Below, piece after piece: positions 51,224 to 62,319 of a stretch of 64,000 nt of DNA. Both the position numbers and the translations under genes were made by a program. The DNA comes from Spisula solida (lineage: Eukaryota > Mollusca > Bivalvia > Venerida > Mactridae): contig OX365955.1 in the NCBI GenBank assembly GCA_947247005.1, forward strand, positions 19,883,322 through 19,947,321. Reading direction: 5' to 3'. Every line of letters begins with the position of its first letter. The first letter of the stretch is position 1. The notes beneath the pieces were generated by a model. That model worked only from the letters and a program-made list of their open reading frames with translations, was not told the origin of the DNA and ran no database searches.

Positions 51224-51469
51224 TTTTCAAAAAAACAAAAACAAGTGAGATGTGCTTTAATAGTACATCACAATTTTGAAAAGATATTGAACTTTGTGAA
51301 AGAGAATGTTTATATAATTGCTAGGAAAGACCTTATGACAAGAAGCTCTTCTTACTGTGCAGTTTGTCAGCCTCTGGACAACAGCATCATCAACAACAAC
51401 CATTTAAGACTTGAACATCCAGTACATGTTTATGACCTTATAAGGAAATGTCATGTTATATACATGTAG
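51224..51469 (+). CDS. open frame with C2H2-like motif, uncertain
   Basis: An 81-codon frame, open from TGA at 51221 to TAG at 51467, without ATG at its start. It contains YCAVCQPLDNSIINNNH then LRLEHP: C-x2-C-x11-H-x4-H, one residue short of the usual C2H2 spacing, with HP after the last histidine, as in the finger at 25.6 kb. The aromatic and leucine positions of a classical finger are only partly present. No clear splice site or promoter was found. It could be a decayed zinc-finger exon or chance. Confidence 0.18.
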   Translation, partial: FSKKQKQVRCALIVHHNFEKILNFVKENVYIIARKDLMTRSSSYCAVCQPLDNSIINNNHLRLEHPVHVYDLIRKCHVIYM

Positions 51470-51499
51470 AGCAATATCATACTACAGAGTGGGGACTGA

Positions 51500-52135
51500 C
51501 ACATCAACCAAGAGTAAATCCAAAACAGTGTTATGTGCACCTTTCAAACAAGAGTGAATCCAAAACAGTGTTATGTGCACCCTTCAACCAAGAGTAAATC
51601 CAAAACAGTGCTATGTGCACCCATCAACCAAGAGTAAACCCAAAACAGTGCTATGTGCACCCTTCAACCAAGAGTAAACCCAAAACAGTGCTATGTGCAC
51701 CATTCAACCAAGAGTAAATCCAAAACAGTGTTATGTGCACCCTTCAACCAAGAGTAAATCCAAAACAGTGCTATGTGCACCCTTCAACCAAGAGTTAATT
51801 CAAAAAAGTGCTATGTGCACCCATCAACCAAGAGTATATCCAAAACAGTGCTATGTGCACCCATCAACCAAGAGTAAATCCAAAACAGTGCTATGTGCAC
51901 CCATCAACCAAGAGTAAACCCAAAACAGTGCTATGTGCACCATTCAACCAAGAGTACATCCAAAACAGTGTTATGTGCACCCTTCAACCAAGAGTAAATC
52001 CAAAACAGTGCTATGTGCACTCTTCAACCAAGAGTAAATCAAAAACAGTGCTATGTGCACCCTTCAACCAAGAGTAAATCCAAAACAGTGCTATGTGCAG
52101 CCTTCAACCAAGAGTAAATCCAAAACAGTGCTTTT
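51500..52135. repeat. 40-bp minisatellite, about 16 copies
   Basis: Unit CAACCAAGAGTAAATCCAAA followed by ACAGTGCTATGTGCACCCTT, at exact 40-bp spacing. Single-base variants: TTATG/CTATG, CCAT/CCTT/CATT, AAACC/AAATC/TATAT. GTGCAC is palindromic in each unit. Plus frames reading CAPFNQE and PRVNPKQCYVHPS are shadows. Confidence 0.95.
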
Positions 52136-52361
52136 AAGTCACTTGACTCTTCCAATGTGGTTTCTGGACATTTTCCATCTTACACCTATTGACATTGTTA
52201 TTTTTTCCTTACAGTCCATGTATAGTTCGCGGTATAGATCAACCACGAGTTTTGAGCCGTGACGGGAGATTACACTATTTAGTCATGGTGTGTGAATATA
52301 CTGGTTGGGATGCCTTTAAAAAGTGTTGATATATATTTTTGTATGACATGCCATTGTCAGT

Positions 52362-52433
52362 ATCGCTGGCTCAATCGGTAGAGAGCTTGAATTTCAGTCT
52401 AAGACATGCGGGTTCAAATCCTGATAACTGCAC
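52362..52433 (+). tRNA. tRNA-like sequence, pseudogene or SINE head
   Basis: TGGCTCAATCGGTAGAGAGC is a good A box and D arm; GGGTTCAAATCCTG supplies a B box and T arm (CGGG/CCTG with one G-T). The anticodon-like arm CTTGAATTTCAGTCTAAG is imperfect and the acceptor ends pair poorly. It may be an old tRNA pseudogene or the head of a SINE whose body follows. It is unlike families A and B. Confidence 0.45.
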
Positions 52434-52559
52434 TTTTTTCTCAACTACATTTTTGTTTCTTTTTTATCAAGAACATTAAGACATTGTTTAAAAGTCATTT
52501 CATAATTATAAATTTTCATTCTTCATGCAATGGGTTTTCATATTTCACTTTTTTCATTT

Positions 52560-52710
52560 CTTTCACGGACCCAGTATTAATTTACCTTTACTGAATCCTA
52601 TACTTAAAACTTGTGTCAACGATTTTCGACTTGGTGTATTGGTTGGCGACCCGTCTGTTGTGTCTGTCTCCATGTCGGATGATGCATTTGAATATATAGT
52701 GGGTGCTTAA
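52560..52710 (+). other. protein-like open fragment, unknown
   Basis: Part of a 61-codon frame, with somewhat higher GC than its surroundings, reading LLNPILKTCVNDFRLGVLVG then DPSVVSVSMSDDAFEYIVGA before TAA. The composition is protein-like but no domain is recognised and no flanking exon was found. It follows the tRNA-like head by about 130 bp, so it could be part of an element body. Confidence 0.18.
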
Positions 52711-53027
52711 ATACCGTTTATTGCAATATCTAACGCTGGTGTTTGAGTCCAACTGTCAATACAAGTTCCATACACATAAACTATTTTATATATGAACTTC
52801 TTGCAAAATTTCTGTAAAATTTGAACCATGTTAAATATTCATTATCATAAGAGCATCTTCACCAGTATTTTTACTAGTCGCAGCCAAAATTATATAATTA
52901 CGCACGGTTACTAAGACTAACGACACTTATTTTTGACTAATAAATAGCTCATTATGAAATACATTCCGGGAAATGCATAACTTTCTTGTGTAATATTACT
53001 TGAAGAAGCAATTTGAACAAAATATAA
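52711..53027. other. non-coding, nothing recognised
   Basis: No feature recognised. Confidence 0.6.
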
Positions 53028-53106
53028 AAAGCGACGCTACCAAGGATAGAACCTAGAAAAGTAAGTTTCTTAGGACATCGCCTTATCCATTGGGCCACGT
53101 ATTCAG
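53028..53106 (-). tRNA. degenerate tRNA-Arg-like sequence
   Basis: On the minus strand TGGCCCAATGGATAAGGCG is a close match to the D arm and A box typical of tRNA-Arg. CTAGG TTCTATC CTTGG gives a T arm with G-T pairs and a decayed B box (GGTTCTATCC). The acceptor ends no longer pair and the anticodon arm is disrupted. A pseudogene or SINE head is more likely than a working gene. Confidence 0.45.
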
Positions 53107-53525
53107 TTAATTAATGAAACAACTTGTTTAACTTATCTTGGTACTGCTTACATAAACCTACCCTTTCAAGGTGAATAAACTTTGCTGCATAAATTAGTCA
53201 CGGCTCAAAAAACATGGTTTATCTATAGTATCTCTAGCCTTATCAATAAACAAACATAAATAATATAAACACTACATGGTCGACTGGCCGCTTGTTATCA
53301 GTGTAGATTGAAAGAGTATATGCATGAAAAGTGAATATGCACAAGCTTGAACAAAAATGGACATTTAATTTCCATTTTAAGGCAAGTGTTATCATCCGCA
53401 GACTATAATAATTGGAATAGCAGTAGGCAATAGCATATCAATCATACTGTGAAAGAGACATAAGCAAAGTATTCACCAAACATGTAAAATGTCAGTCAGA
53501 AGAAATGACTTTAATCATTTAAAGA

Positions 53526-53618
53526 TTTGCTGAACGGCAAAATTGTTGCAATGAAACTGAGCACATAATCTGCTGAACGACAAAATTGTTCCAATGAAAG
53601 CGAGCACATAATCTGCTA
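53526..53618. repeat. two tandem copies of a 43-bp unit
   Basis: TGCTGAACGGCAAAATTGTT and TGCTGAACGACAAAATTGTT start at 53529 and 53572. Each continues with CAATGAAA...GAGCACATAATC. Confidence 0.78.
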
Positions 53619-53790
53619 TCAAACATGTTCAAATGGTAAAACCTGTAATAGTGAGATTAAAACACAAAAAAGTTGAGCTCATTTATTTGTAAGTGCACAC
53701 AGGAGAGAAGATGATCAAGCCATGCTGTTTCATATTATACACTTAAACTCTATTGATTTCTCATACTTTTCTCATGCTGACTTTAATACA

Positions 53791-54008
53791 AATGTATCAA
53801 TTATCAATAATTAAGCTAACACTGTGTACAACAAATGTATCAAGCATCAATTATTAAGCTAACACTGTGTACAGAAAATGTATCTAGCATCAATTATTAA
53901 GCTAACACTGTGTACAGCAAATGTATCAAGGTTCAATTATTAAGCTAACACTGTGTACAGAAAATGTATCTAGCATCAATTATTAAGCTAACACTGTGTA
54001 CAGTGCTA
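53791..54008. repeat. 43-bp minisatellite, five copies
   Basis: Unit AATGTATCAAGCATCAATTA followed by TTAAGCTAACACTGTGTACAGCA. ACTGTGTACA recurs at 53821, 53864, 53907, 53950 and 53993, exactly 43 bp apart. Copies alternate between CAAG and CTAG and between GCA and GAA, suggesting a two-unit (86-bp) amplification step. Confidence 0.92.
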
Positions 54009-55380
54009 TTTTGATGCGTTTGTGCTCCACGTTGAACTAAATAGGCGAAATAGAATGTGAAGATATACAGTGGGTGGGGTGGGGTACTTCTAAAGAACTG
54101 CTCTCAGTTGATAAGTAAATTTAAGTGATGTTGCAGTGTTAAATAAATAGCTTCAGACATGAGGGCTAGCTAATTAGTGCAAATGAACAAAGAGGAAGAT
54201 TGGACAGCTTTGTTTTGTGTATTATAATCAGCCCTGATCACCAGGCCTAACATAAAATAATCAAATCAAAATGTGTGTTACATTTAAGCTGACAATAAAA
54301 GCACAGTTATTTTCTATAATTTTTGAAAACATTACAAATGGTAGTGAAACAAATGAACAATTGAAATACAATTACTTACAGGAACTGCTGAATGTAATTC
54401 ATCAAGGGATTTAAGGCTTAAGTCAGGGGAATAAAGATGACATTACCGTGTAACAAAAGACTTTTAAATCAAATTTTCAAGACAATCACAGAGAGCCAGC
54501 AATGCTCACACATTCACAGATGATTTCAACACATTTTGAGAAACTGCTCTACGTTCAAGGAAAGCTACCTGCAAACATGTTAAAAAATCACGGGTTTTTA
54601 TCGCTATATTCCTTCGTTTTACGCTTCGTTTGCGGCAAACAATAAATGCCCTTTTTTTCTATTTTCAGTTCGAAATATGTATGGATGCACAGGTTTTACT
54701 ATTCACATCCTTTTGTTTGCCTCTGTCCGTCATTTTGTTTAATTACACAAATACACGCACACCACCTTCGGATATGGTTAGCCAAACACGTGACAAACAT
54801 TTTTTTTAACATAACGTTCAACGAATAACAGGTTGGTACCAGGTACGAAACGTGCGTCACGTAATTCTTCATTGAACGGAAGGCAGGTCCGGATGATCTA
54901 ATACAATCAGACAGAGCAGATGTATAAACAAACATAAATAATTATAAACTAAACCTAACTATTGTGGTATTTTCGGGTAAAACATCAAATCTGGCACAAG
55001 ATATAAACGAACCTCTGAAATAATGAACAGAATTTAAAGAGAGGATATATCAGATAAATACAACTTGTCATAGATAAATAGACATTTGGAAGGAAGCTGA
55101 TATCCATAGGTTTAAAAAATCAGGAAATTTAGGGAGGGTGTAAATAGTGAAGATAAAATATGCACTATATGCATGTGCATGATAAATGCACCTGTCACAA
55201 GTCAGGAATGCACGGGAACATTGTTGTTACTAGACAGTGCAGGATGTGTCAGGATTGCACGAGAGAATTATTTAACACCTATTTTTTTTAAATTGAGGAG
55301 AAATATGAGTTTCAGGGGTTCCTTGACTGAATACTAATCCACATTGAACCCTCTACAACAAATTGTAGTTGTTAAAAAGC
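54009..55380. other. non-coding; one strong splice-acceptor-like site
   Basis: CCTTTTTTTCTATTTTCAG at about 54650-54668 (+) is a near-ideal 3' splice site, but the frames after it have no recognised domain. On the minus strand a 35-nt stretch between an acceptor-like TTAAG and CCT|GTAAGT lies near 54380. Neither supports a gene call. Confidence 0.5.
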
Positions 55381-55813
55381 TATAAACAGTGTAGCAATAC
55401 CACGTGACTTTTGGCTACAGTTACAAGTAGAAATGTGTAAACATTGGAACACAAATATAGCCATAAGTATTTTATTTCTTCATCGATTTCTATAAAATAT
55501 ACGCCACGCTAAGGGGAAAAGTATGGGCTTTCCGTAAAATATAAGATCTTTTTCAGCAGATTTACCGATTTTTCCATTACCCTGTGAAACCTACACGTTC
55601 CACTGTTTCACAAGGTAATGGACAAAACGGCACAGCCGCTGAAAAAGATTTTATATTTCATGGAAAGCAAATAATTGTCCCCTTAGCGTGGCGTATATTT
55701 CATAGAAATCGATGAAGAAATAAAATATTTATGGCTATTTTATTTTCCAATGTTTACAAATTTCTTCTTGTAACTGTAGTCAAATGTCACGTGGTATTGC
55801 TACACTGTATAAA
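55381..55813. mobile_element. foldback MITE with 6-bp target duplication
   Basis: Arms of about 200 bp, 55387 to about 55595 and about 55605 to 55807, are inverted copies of each other. Each begins CAGTGTAGCAATACCACGTG and includes ATTTCTTCATCGATTTCTAT, ATACGCCACGCTAAGGGG and CTTTTTCAGC. The inner ends (CCATTACC...TGTGAAAC) pair up to a loop of about a dozen bases. TATAAA lies immediately outside both ends (55381-55386, 55808-55813), a target-site duplication. The arms differ at scattered positions, so the copy is not brand new. The CAGTG end is hAT-like, but a hAT duplication is normally 8 bp, so the class is open. No coding capacity was seen. Confidence 0.88.
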
Positions 55814-57929
55814 GTGAGTGGTAAGTGTTTAAAATGTAAGATTAATGGATCAGAACCATGACACAATAACATGTAATAAACGTTTTTATACAACAACTTT
55901 CCTTGTAGAATATTTCAATAGTGAGAAATGGGTGTACATTTGGTAAAACGCGCATAATAAACTCCATTAAGGATAAATAAATATTTATAATTGAATATAA
56001 ATTTGGTTGTGTGCTTTTTACACTTATTACAAAGAGTGCCTTTCCAATCCTGACTACCTACACATTATACTCTGAGCTATTGGACAATGTAGTGTTTATT
56101 GGGCATACAGCTCCGACACTACCTTCAATTTGAATATGACATTGTCAAGTACCTACTTCATTTCACTACTGAAGCTTGTCATTATGAAATTCCAGTTGAA
56201 ATTAGATAGACAGAACATGTTATCAAACTATTTCAATTTAGCCTTTTTAGATAGTCCAATTTGTTTTTCTAGATCTTCAAATGTTCGTGTTACAGTGTGA
56301 AAATAGACTTGAGTTACTCCAACAAAGTATGTATATTTATTTTGATGGTACAATACTATCACAACTTCTTCTATATCCATGCTGGATTACAAGCTTTGTA
56401 CATTGGATGAGTAAGGATGAAATAGGAAGCTAAACTTTGTAAATCATATGCAAGAAGTCAGGGTGCACGATTATTTGTCAAGATATTAGACAGCTACATA
56501 GTTGTACCAATGATGGTACAGGATCTCCTGCAGTCGGACTAACAGTAGAAGATTTATAGGTAACATGACCTGACTGGTTGTAAATCTATAGGACCAACAT
56601 AGTGTGCTGCTCCCTTCATGGTGGCAACTTACAGAATATGATCAGCATGTATGCTATCTGTCACACTGTTGGGTTATAGAGATTTGGTTACACAATTATG
56701 AAACGCGCATATTGTGATACCAAATATTTTATATGCCCATTGAGGATAGATAACATATTCTTATATTATAAGATAAAAGGGTCTATTACATTATGGTAAT
56801 ATGCATGATGATTCTGTAGATACCATAGAGAAACAATAAAGCAGTAGTATATCAAGAAAGAATACCTGCTCGCACAACATAACAGCATTTTTAGCCCTTA
56901 TTGCAATTGGCAAGAAATAACACTTTTATATTCAGCAATGTGGGCAAATAGAAAGGGTGACAACCCAGCACAGTGGTCCTTGTAATACTTCCAACACTAT
57001 TAGAGTCCAGTTAGGATATTGTGACAGTGACGTTGCAGTTTATGTGTACACAAAAAATCACAACCATTGTCGAAACAGGTAGAGCAAAGTTTAGTATGTT
57101 AGATTAGCATTGAAATTATAGTTGTTTGTACAGTATAAGCCTTTATAATTGGTTTACACCGTTATAGTGGACTCGACCGCTGCGTCACTGGATTTTTATC
57201 CTGACTGGACTATACAATATATGTATTTTTTTAATAACTTTTTATCGATCTGACACAGTAGCCAACAAATATGTACGTACATAACTCTTGCCATATATTT
57301 GATTATAAGCCCATTCATTACAACTGACTGCAGACTAAAACAGGTGGTTGCTTAATTCAGGTGATCACTCAGAACAGGTTCAACTATAATGTACTATATT
57401 AATTATGAGGAGCTAATTGTTTGATAAAAATAATATTGTTCAATTTACTCAGGTATCATAAATCATTTTAACATACACCTCAACTGTGAAAGAGGACCCC
57501 TTTTCCACTGTAATTGTAGGGTCCAATCAATTAGCCGGGTATTACTCCTTATTATATAGCTTCCCAACCAATTGTGAACTCCCTGTTTTCAATTAGTGAC
57601 CCTTTGAAGGCATGATTGAAAGTGAATTATGGACCCCAGTTATCTGGCATTAATGAAGAGAGATCCTCATTGATGATCCTTCAGTACTTGACATCTCATT
57701 TGCATAAACAATAGCTCATGAATATTTATAACATGCATATTGATAAGATCATAGGGTAACGTATTTATGAATTTATAAAATGTTATGTAAGATTCCAATT
57801 ATATAAAGATTAAAGGAATCAGTTGTGTATACAGTTGTCTATTCATCTTGTTGTCTCATTGAACAATGTACTATATTATATGCTAATTGTTGTGCAGTGT
57901 AACAAGTCATTCAGAATAGCAAGCAATAC
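55814..57929. other. non-coding, nothing recognised
   Basis: Short similar phrases (AAACGCGCATA) near 55948 and 56700 hint at diverged repeat material. No gene was seen. Confidence 0.5.
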
Positions 57930-58090
57930 AGAAGTCCCCTATCGGTTTGTAGCCATTTTTAATGTTTCCGTTGCCATAGCTACCACAATTTTTGTCGGAA
58001 TCAAAATATTTTTTGATTGACTGACAGATGGAAGGAGGGCAAACCTATAGTCCCCTCTAGTCAAAAACTGGTAGGGGTCTAATAATTGTA
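57930..58090 (+). mobile_element. 3' end of a pearl-like element
   Basis: GTTTCCGTTGCCATAGCTAC is followed by GACTGACAGATGGAAGG (a decayed GACGGACGG run), ACCTATAG and the hairpin TAGTCCCCT...AGGGGTCTA ending ATAATTG. The arrangement parallels the ends of the 44.5-kb and 49.9-kb elements. The core is truncated or too diverged to delimit. Confidence 0.5.
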
Positions 58091-58149
58091 TGGTATAAGG
58101 TCTTAATTAAAACAATTTAGAAACAAAGCAAATCAGTAAACACCAAAGT

Positions 58150-58400
58150 TCATTCAAGGACCATAGCTCAACTGATGCTTGGTTCCAGTAGAGAGACCCT
58201 AATCAGGGCCAAGATGGCCTGGGTAATGATGGCCCTATATTACACGCCTGAGACCATAGACATTCTTGTGGGCAACATGTGCAGCAGACCAGCAGGGTTT
58301 ATATATCAAGTACCACTCAGGTATCATTCCAGTAGTGTTTGGTCAATATCTGATCAGTGGTTTAGAAGGAGATGTCATTTAGATAGTTTTCACTTGTAAA
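58150..58400 (+). mobile_element. degenerate interspersed repeat, bivalve-type
   Basis: GGGCCAAGATGGCCTGGGTA and GGTCAATATCTGATCAGTGG with TTTAGAAGGAGATG resemble phrases found in bivalve dispersed repeats, as I recall them. A 74-codon frame across it has no domain. Termini were not found. Confidence 0.35.
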
Positions 58401-58473
58401 ACCTATAATTTGAGCCTATGACCTACATATGCAGCGACATTTATTGGTTGACAGTATGTTGTTTAAAGAAGTA

Positions 58474-58925
58474 CATCTAACATCATCCTAGAACAATTAC
58501 AGCCAACATCATCCTAGAACAATTACAGCCAACATCATCCTAGAACAATTACATCTTACATCATCCTTGAACAATTACATCTAACATCATCCTAGAACAA
58601 TTACATCTAACATCATCCTAGAACAATTACATCTAACATCATCCTAGAACAATTACATCTAACATCATCCTAGAACAATTACATCTAACATCATCCTAGA
58701 ACAATTACATCTTACATCATCCTTGAACAATTACATCTAACATCATCCTAGAACAATTACAGCTGACACCATCCTAGAACAATTACAGCTAACTTCATCC
58801 TAGAACAAGTACAGCTGACATCATCCTACAACAATTACAGCCAACATCATCCTATAACAATTACAGCTGACATCATCCTTGAACAATAACAGCTAACATC
58901 AGCTAACATCATCCTAGAACAATTA
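58474..58925. repeat. 26-bp minisatellite, about 17 copies
   Basis: Unit AACATCATCCTAGAACAATT followed by ACATCT. First copies carry ACAGCC, middle ones ACATCT, last ones ACAGCT, so the array is layered by variant. Confidence 0.94.
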
Positions 58926-59252
58926 AACATTCTGCAGCAGATTACTCCACATTATTTCACACAGTCGGCCAATTATACACTGTTTTATACTGACAGTAAA
59001 TTGTAAAAACTAAATTCCCAGAGCTGTTCTGAGAGTAGACCCATCTGCTTCTCACGATTTATAGTAAACTTTTCTGTCATTTATATATTCCCCATGACAA
59101 TGTCAAAGATAACTTGTCTAAGCTGGTGAAACAAAGCATTTATATCTCTCTCACTTTTTCACCCACAGTGTCAGTACTTATTTCTCCATAAAAGAATTAC
59201 GGTGTTCAAATGAAACCTTTGGCATTACTGGCACTAATCTGTAACGCTTTTG
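58926..59252. other. non-coding, nothing recognised
   Basis: No feature recognised. Confidence 0.6.
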
Positions 59253-59857
59253 TATGGGTGCTGAACACAGGGAATGGTGCTGAACACAGGGTAGGTGCTG
59301 AACACAGGGAATGGTGCTGAACACAGGGCATGGTGTTGCTGAACAAAGGGCATGGTGCTGAACAAAGGGCATGGTGCTGAACACAGGGCATGGTGCTGAA
59401 CACAGGGCATGGTGCTGAACACAGGGCATGGTGCTGAACACAGGGCATGGTGCATAACACAGGGCATGGTGTTGAACACAGGGCACGGTGCTGAACACAG
59501 GGCATGGTGCTGAACACAGGGCATGGTGCTGAACACAGGGCATGGTGCTGAACACAGGGCATGGTGCTGAACACAGGGCATGGTGCTGAACACAGGGCAT
59601 GGTGCTGAACACAGGGCATGGTGCTGAACACAGGGCATGGTGCTGAACACAGGGCATGGTGCTGAACACAGGGCATGGTGTTGAACACAGGGCATGGTGT
59701 TGAACACAGGGCATGGTGCTGAACACAGGGCATGGTGCTGAACACAGGGCATGGTGCTGAACACAGGGCATGGTGCTGAACACAGGGCATGGTGCTGAAC
59801 ACAGGGCATGGTGTTGAACACAGGGCATGGTGCTGAACACAGGGCATGGTGCTGAAT
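59253..59857. repeat. 19-bp minisatellite, about 31 copies
   Basis: Unit GCTGAACACAGGGCATGGT, highly homogeneous in the middle, with GAATG, GTAG and AAAGG variants near the left end. Because 19 is not a multiple of three and the unit lacks stops on the minus strand, all three minus frames stay open for about 200 codons. They encode the same 19-residue cycle (CVQHHALCSAPCPVFSTMP). These are the longest frames in the window and are explained by the repeat. Confidence 0.97.
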
Positions 59858-60674
59858 TCTAACACAACTAGCAGCTTAACCTATACGTACATAGAGGTAA
59901 TAAAGGTGTGCTTGAATTAAAGTTAAAGCACAGAAAAGGCAAATAATGTAATAGCCTTCCAAAGACATGTAGTGCAACAATTACTGCAAGTGTCTTGCCG
60001 TAGAGTCAAAAAATAAATATGTACCTGTGTTTTATCTATTTTAAAGTATGGTCATTGTTTGGATGCACTCATGATTTAATTAATACGCTTCTGAACTTGT
60101 AACTGTACATTTTTCTACGATAAACACACTGCATATTTATAATTTCTTAAATAAATAAAATTTAAAAGAATTGTTCGGACATATTTCAGAACATTATGCC
60201 TCGACTACAAAAGGCTCTTAAAGTCATGTTTAAATCACTCAGATGAAAAACGTTACACTAAGACCATCATAATGCTAACTACAAAAGGCTCTTAAAGTCA
60301 TGTTTAAGTCATTCTGGATTAGTAAACATCCTGAAAACATTGTAACTGTTTGCAAATTTGAACATTTTTGTAAATTTATTCTATGGGAGTGACATGCAAA
60401 CATTTTATTTGTCTTTAATATGGGCAGGCAACAAATTTCAAAATATGCAACATTTCACATGAAGAAGAATATGCTGACACCATAAAACAAGAACATGCTG
60501 AAAATTTTTACTGTAAGTTATGCTGTTTTAGTAAATGTAGTTTCCATACCTTGAATTTATATATAATTATATAAATAAAAAAATATATGTATAAAACAAA
60601 CTTATTGGAGTTGTGTGGTATTTGTTTTACATTTAGTTTCAATGTCAAAGCTAACGGGATGAACTGATCAAAAA
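59858..60674. other. non-coding; short duplication
   Basis: ACTACAAAAGGCTCTTAAAG with TCATGTTTAA occurs twice, near 60206 and 60280. Confidence 0.6.
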
Positions 60675-60905
60675 CCAAGAGCTAGTGCTGTACACCGGTC
60701 ACGTTAAAGAAACACGGAGATTTGGAAAGAGCTAGGATATTGCACCAAGATTTCTTGTATCACGTATCTGTCTCTTCCCTCAAATTAATTGCAGGTCATT
60801 GGCCGAGCTCACAGAGAAAAAATGAATTACTGCACACTTAAGGCTGCCTCAGTCGAACACAAGCAAACAAACAAAAAAACACAAACAAACAAGTAAATAA
60901 ATAAG
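60675..60905 (+). mobile_element. retroposon with (AAAC)n tail
   Basis: GTGCTGTACACCGGTCACGT followed by TAAAGAAAC, GATTTGGAAAGAGCTAGG, TTGGCCGAGCTC and CTTAAGGCTGCCTCAGTCGA, ending in an (AAAC)n-rich tail (60862-60905). A non-coding body with a simple A-rich 3' tail indicates target-primed reverse transcription. The 5' end is not defined and no tRNA head was recognised. Confidence 0.5.
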
Positions 60906-61686
60906 CTCATACAGTTTAGCTTCAACAAATGTGTTTTACCTTACAGCACACAATTTTGTTTCTTTTATTACTGTCATGACAAGCTATTAAAGTAAAACTT
61001 AACTGTGACAGTTGATACGTAAATGACAACATCTTTAGAACTTGACAAAATAAAACTTGAAGCTTCATATAATATACATAGGAGATGCTTGCACCATAAT
61101 GTTGTCATGTGATGCTGTAAAACATACATAAAACATCAATCTGTTTCAATTTAAAATCCTTTTTTTTAGTAATAAAAACACAATGACTGTGGCTGCATTT
61201 TTCATATATAATTTTATAGTATGATTCAATGAATATTAAAAAACACTTAACGAAACTAAATAAACTTTAACAGGTTTTTCATTTTATTTCAAACAACAAT
61301 CAAGATAACTATTGTTGTGAATTAATTTCTAAAACATGTTTTATTTATGATTCATAATGTGAATCAAATATGTGACAATAATTCAAACCTCTCAGTTTTT
61401 GTACCCAGGTGAAAACATCACCAACATTTTACACTTTCATTAAATTGCATGTGTTCCAATATCACATGCTTAAATAATTTAGCAATAATAAAAAGGCAAC
61501 TTTGCAATTAATTTTGAATATACCATGGACCAAATAATCACCAAACAACCTGTTATGATCAGACAATGCCAGAATTTAATTCAATACTATGGTAGCTTAG
61601 AAACAAGATGGTGAATTTGAAATGTTTTTATTAGATATTGCTTTAATAAGAAATAAGTGATTCCTGAGTAAGAAGATTGGAATGTG
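60906..61686. other. non-coding, very AT-rich
   Basis: No feature recognised. Confidence 0.6.
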
Positions 61687-61995
61687 ATGTGAATCTTGAT
61701 CTCCAGCAATGTGTGGTACATGCATGTCATGTGATGTGAATCTTGATATCCAGCAATGTGTGGTACATGCATGTCATGTGATGTGAATCTTGATCTCAAG
61801 CAATGTGTGGTACATGCATGTCATGTCATGTGAATCTTGATATCCAGCAATGTGTGGTACCCCATGCATGTCATGTGAATCTTGATATCTAGCAATGTGT
61901 GGTACCCCATGCATGTCATGTGAATCTTGATATCTAGCAATGTGTGGTACCCCATGCATGTCATGTGATGTGAATCTTGATCTCCAGCAATGTTT
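61687..61995. repeat. 47-bp minisatellite, about 6-7 copies
   Basis: Unit GTGAATCTTGATCTCCAGCA followed by ATGTGTGGTACATGCATGTCATGTGAT. Later copies insert CCC before ATGCATG and lose GTGAT. GTACATGCATGT is rich in palindromes. The minus frames with SHDMHGVPHIAGYQD are shadows. Confidence 0.93.
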
Positions 61996-62319
61996 TAATG
62001 ATGCCTGTCCTATCTTATATCCTGCATTCAAATTGCCAAATTTTGGCTGCGTTACTATCATGGATAATGTGACAGTGTAACTCAAGTTAGAATGAGGCTG
62101 TTTAATACCAAGGTCACAAATGCAAACTGATTGTCGATATTTTTTTCTTAAAATCAGACCGGAGGCTGGACGGACATTGGCTGGTCATCGGGTGGGGGCC
62201 GGAGGAATTTAAGTCTCTTTTGATATATGCATTAATTCTCATCGGCAGTCATCCGCACAATGCCATCAGGTACATATTGGATACCTGGACATCGTTTGGC
62301 TTTCGGGTGACCTGTGACC
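61996..62319. other. non-coding, nothing recognised
   Basis: A GC-richer patch (62155-62210, GGACATTGGCTGGTCATCGG) lies here without an assignable identity. Confidence 0.5.

Noticed and set aside
51693..52262. Plus frames with CAPFNQE repeats
   Set aside because: Translations of the 40-bp array.
59178..59865. Three minus-strand frames of 195-220 codons
   Set aside because: They are the 19-bp minisatellite read in its three registers and give the same peptide cycle; there is no start context, domain or splice site.
61587..62085. Minus frames with HDMHGVPHIAGYQD repeats
   Set aside because: Shadow of the 47-bp array.
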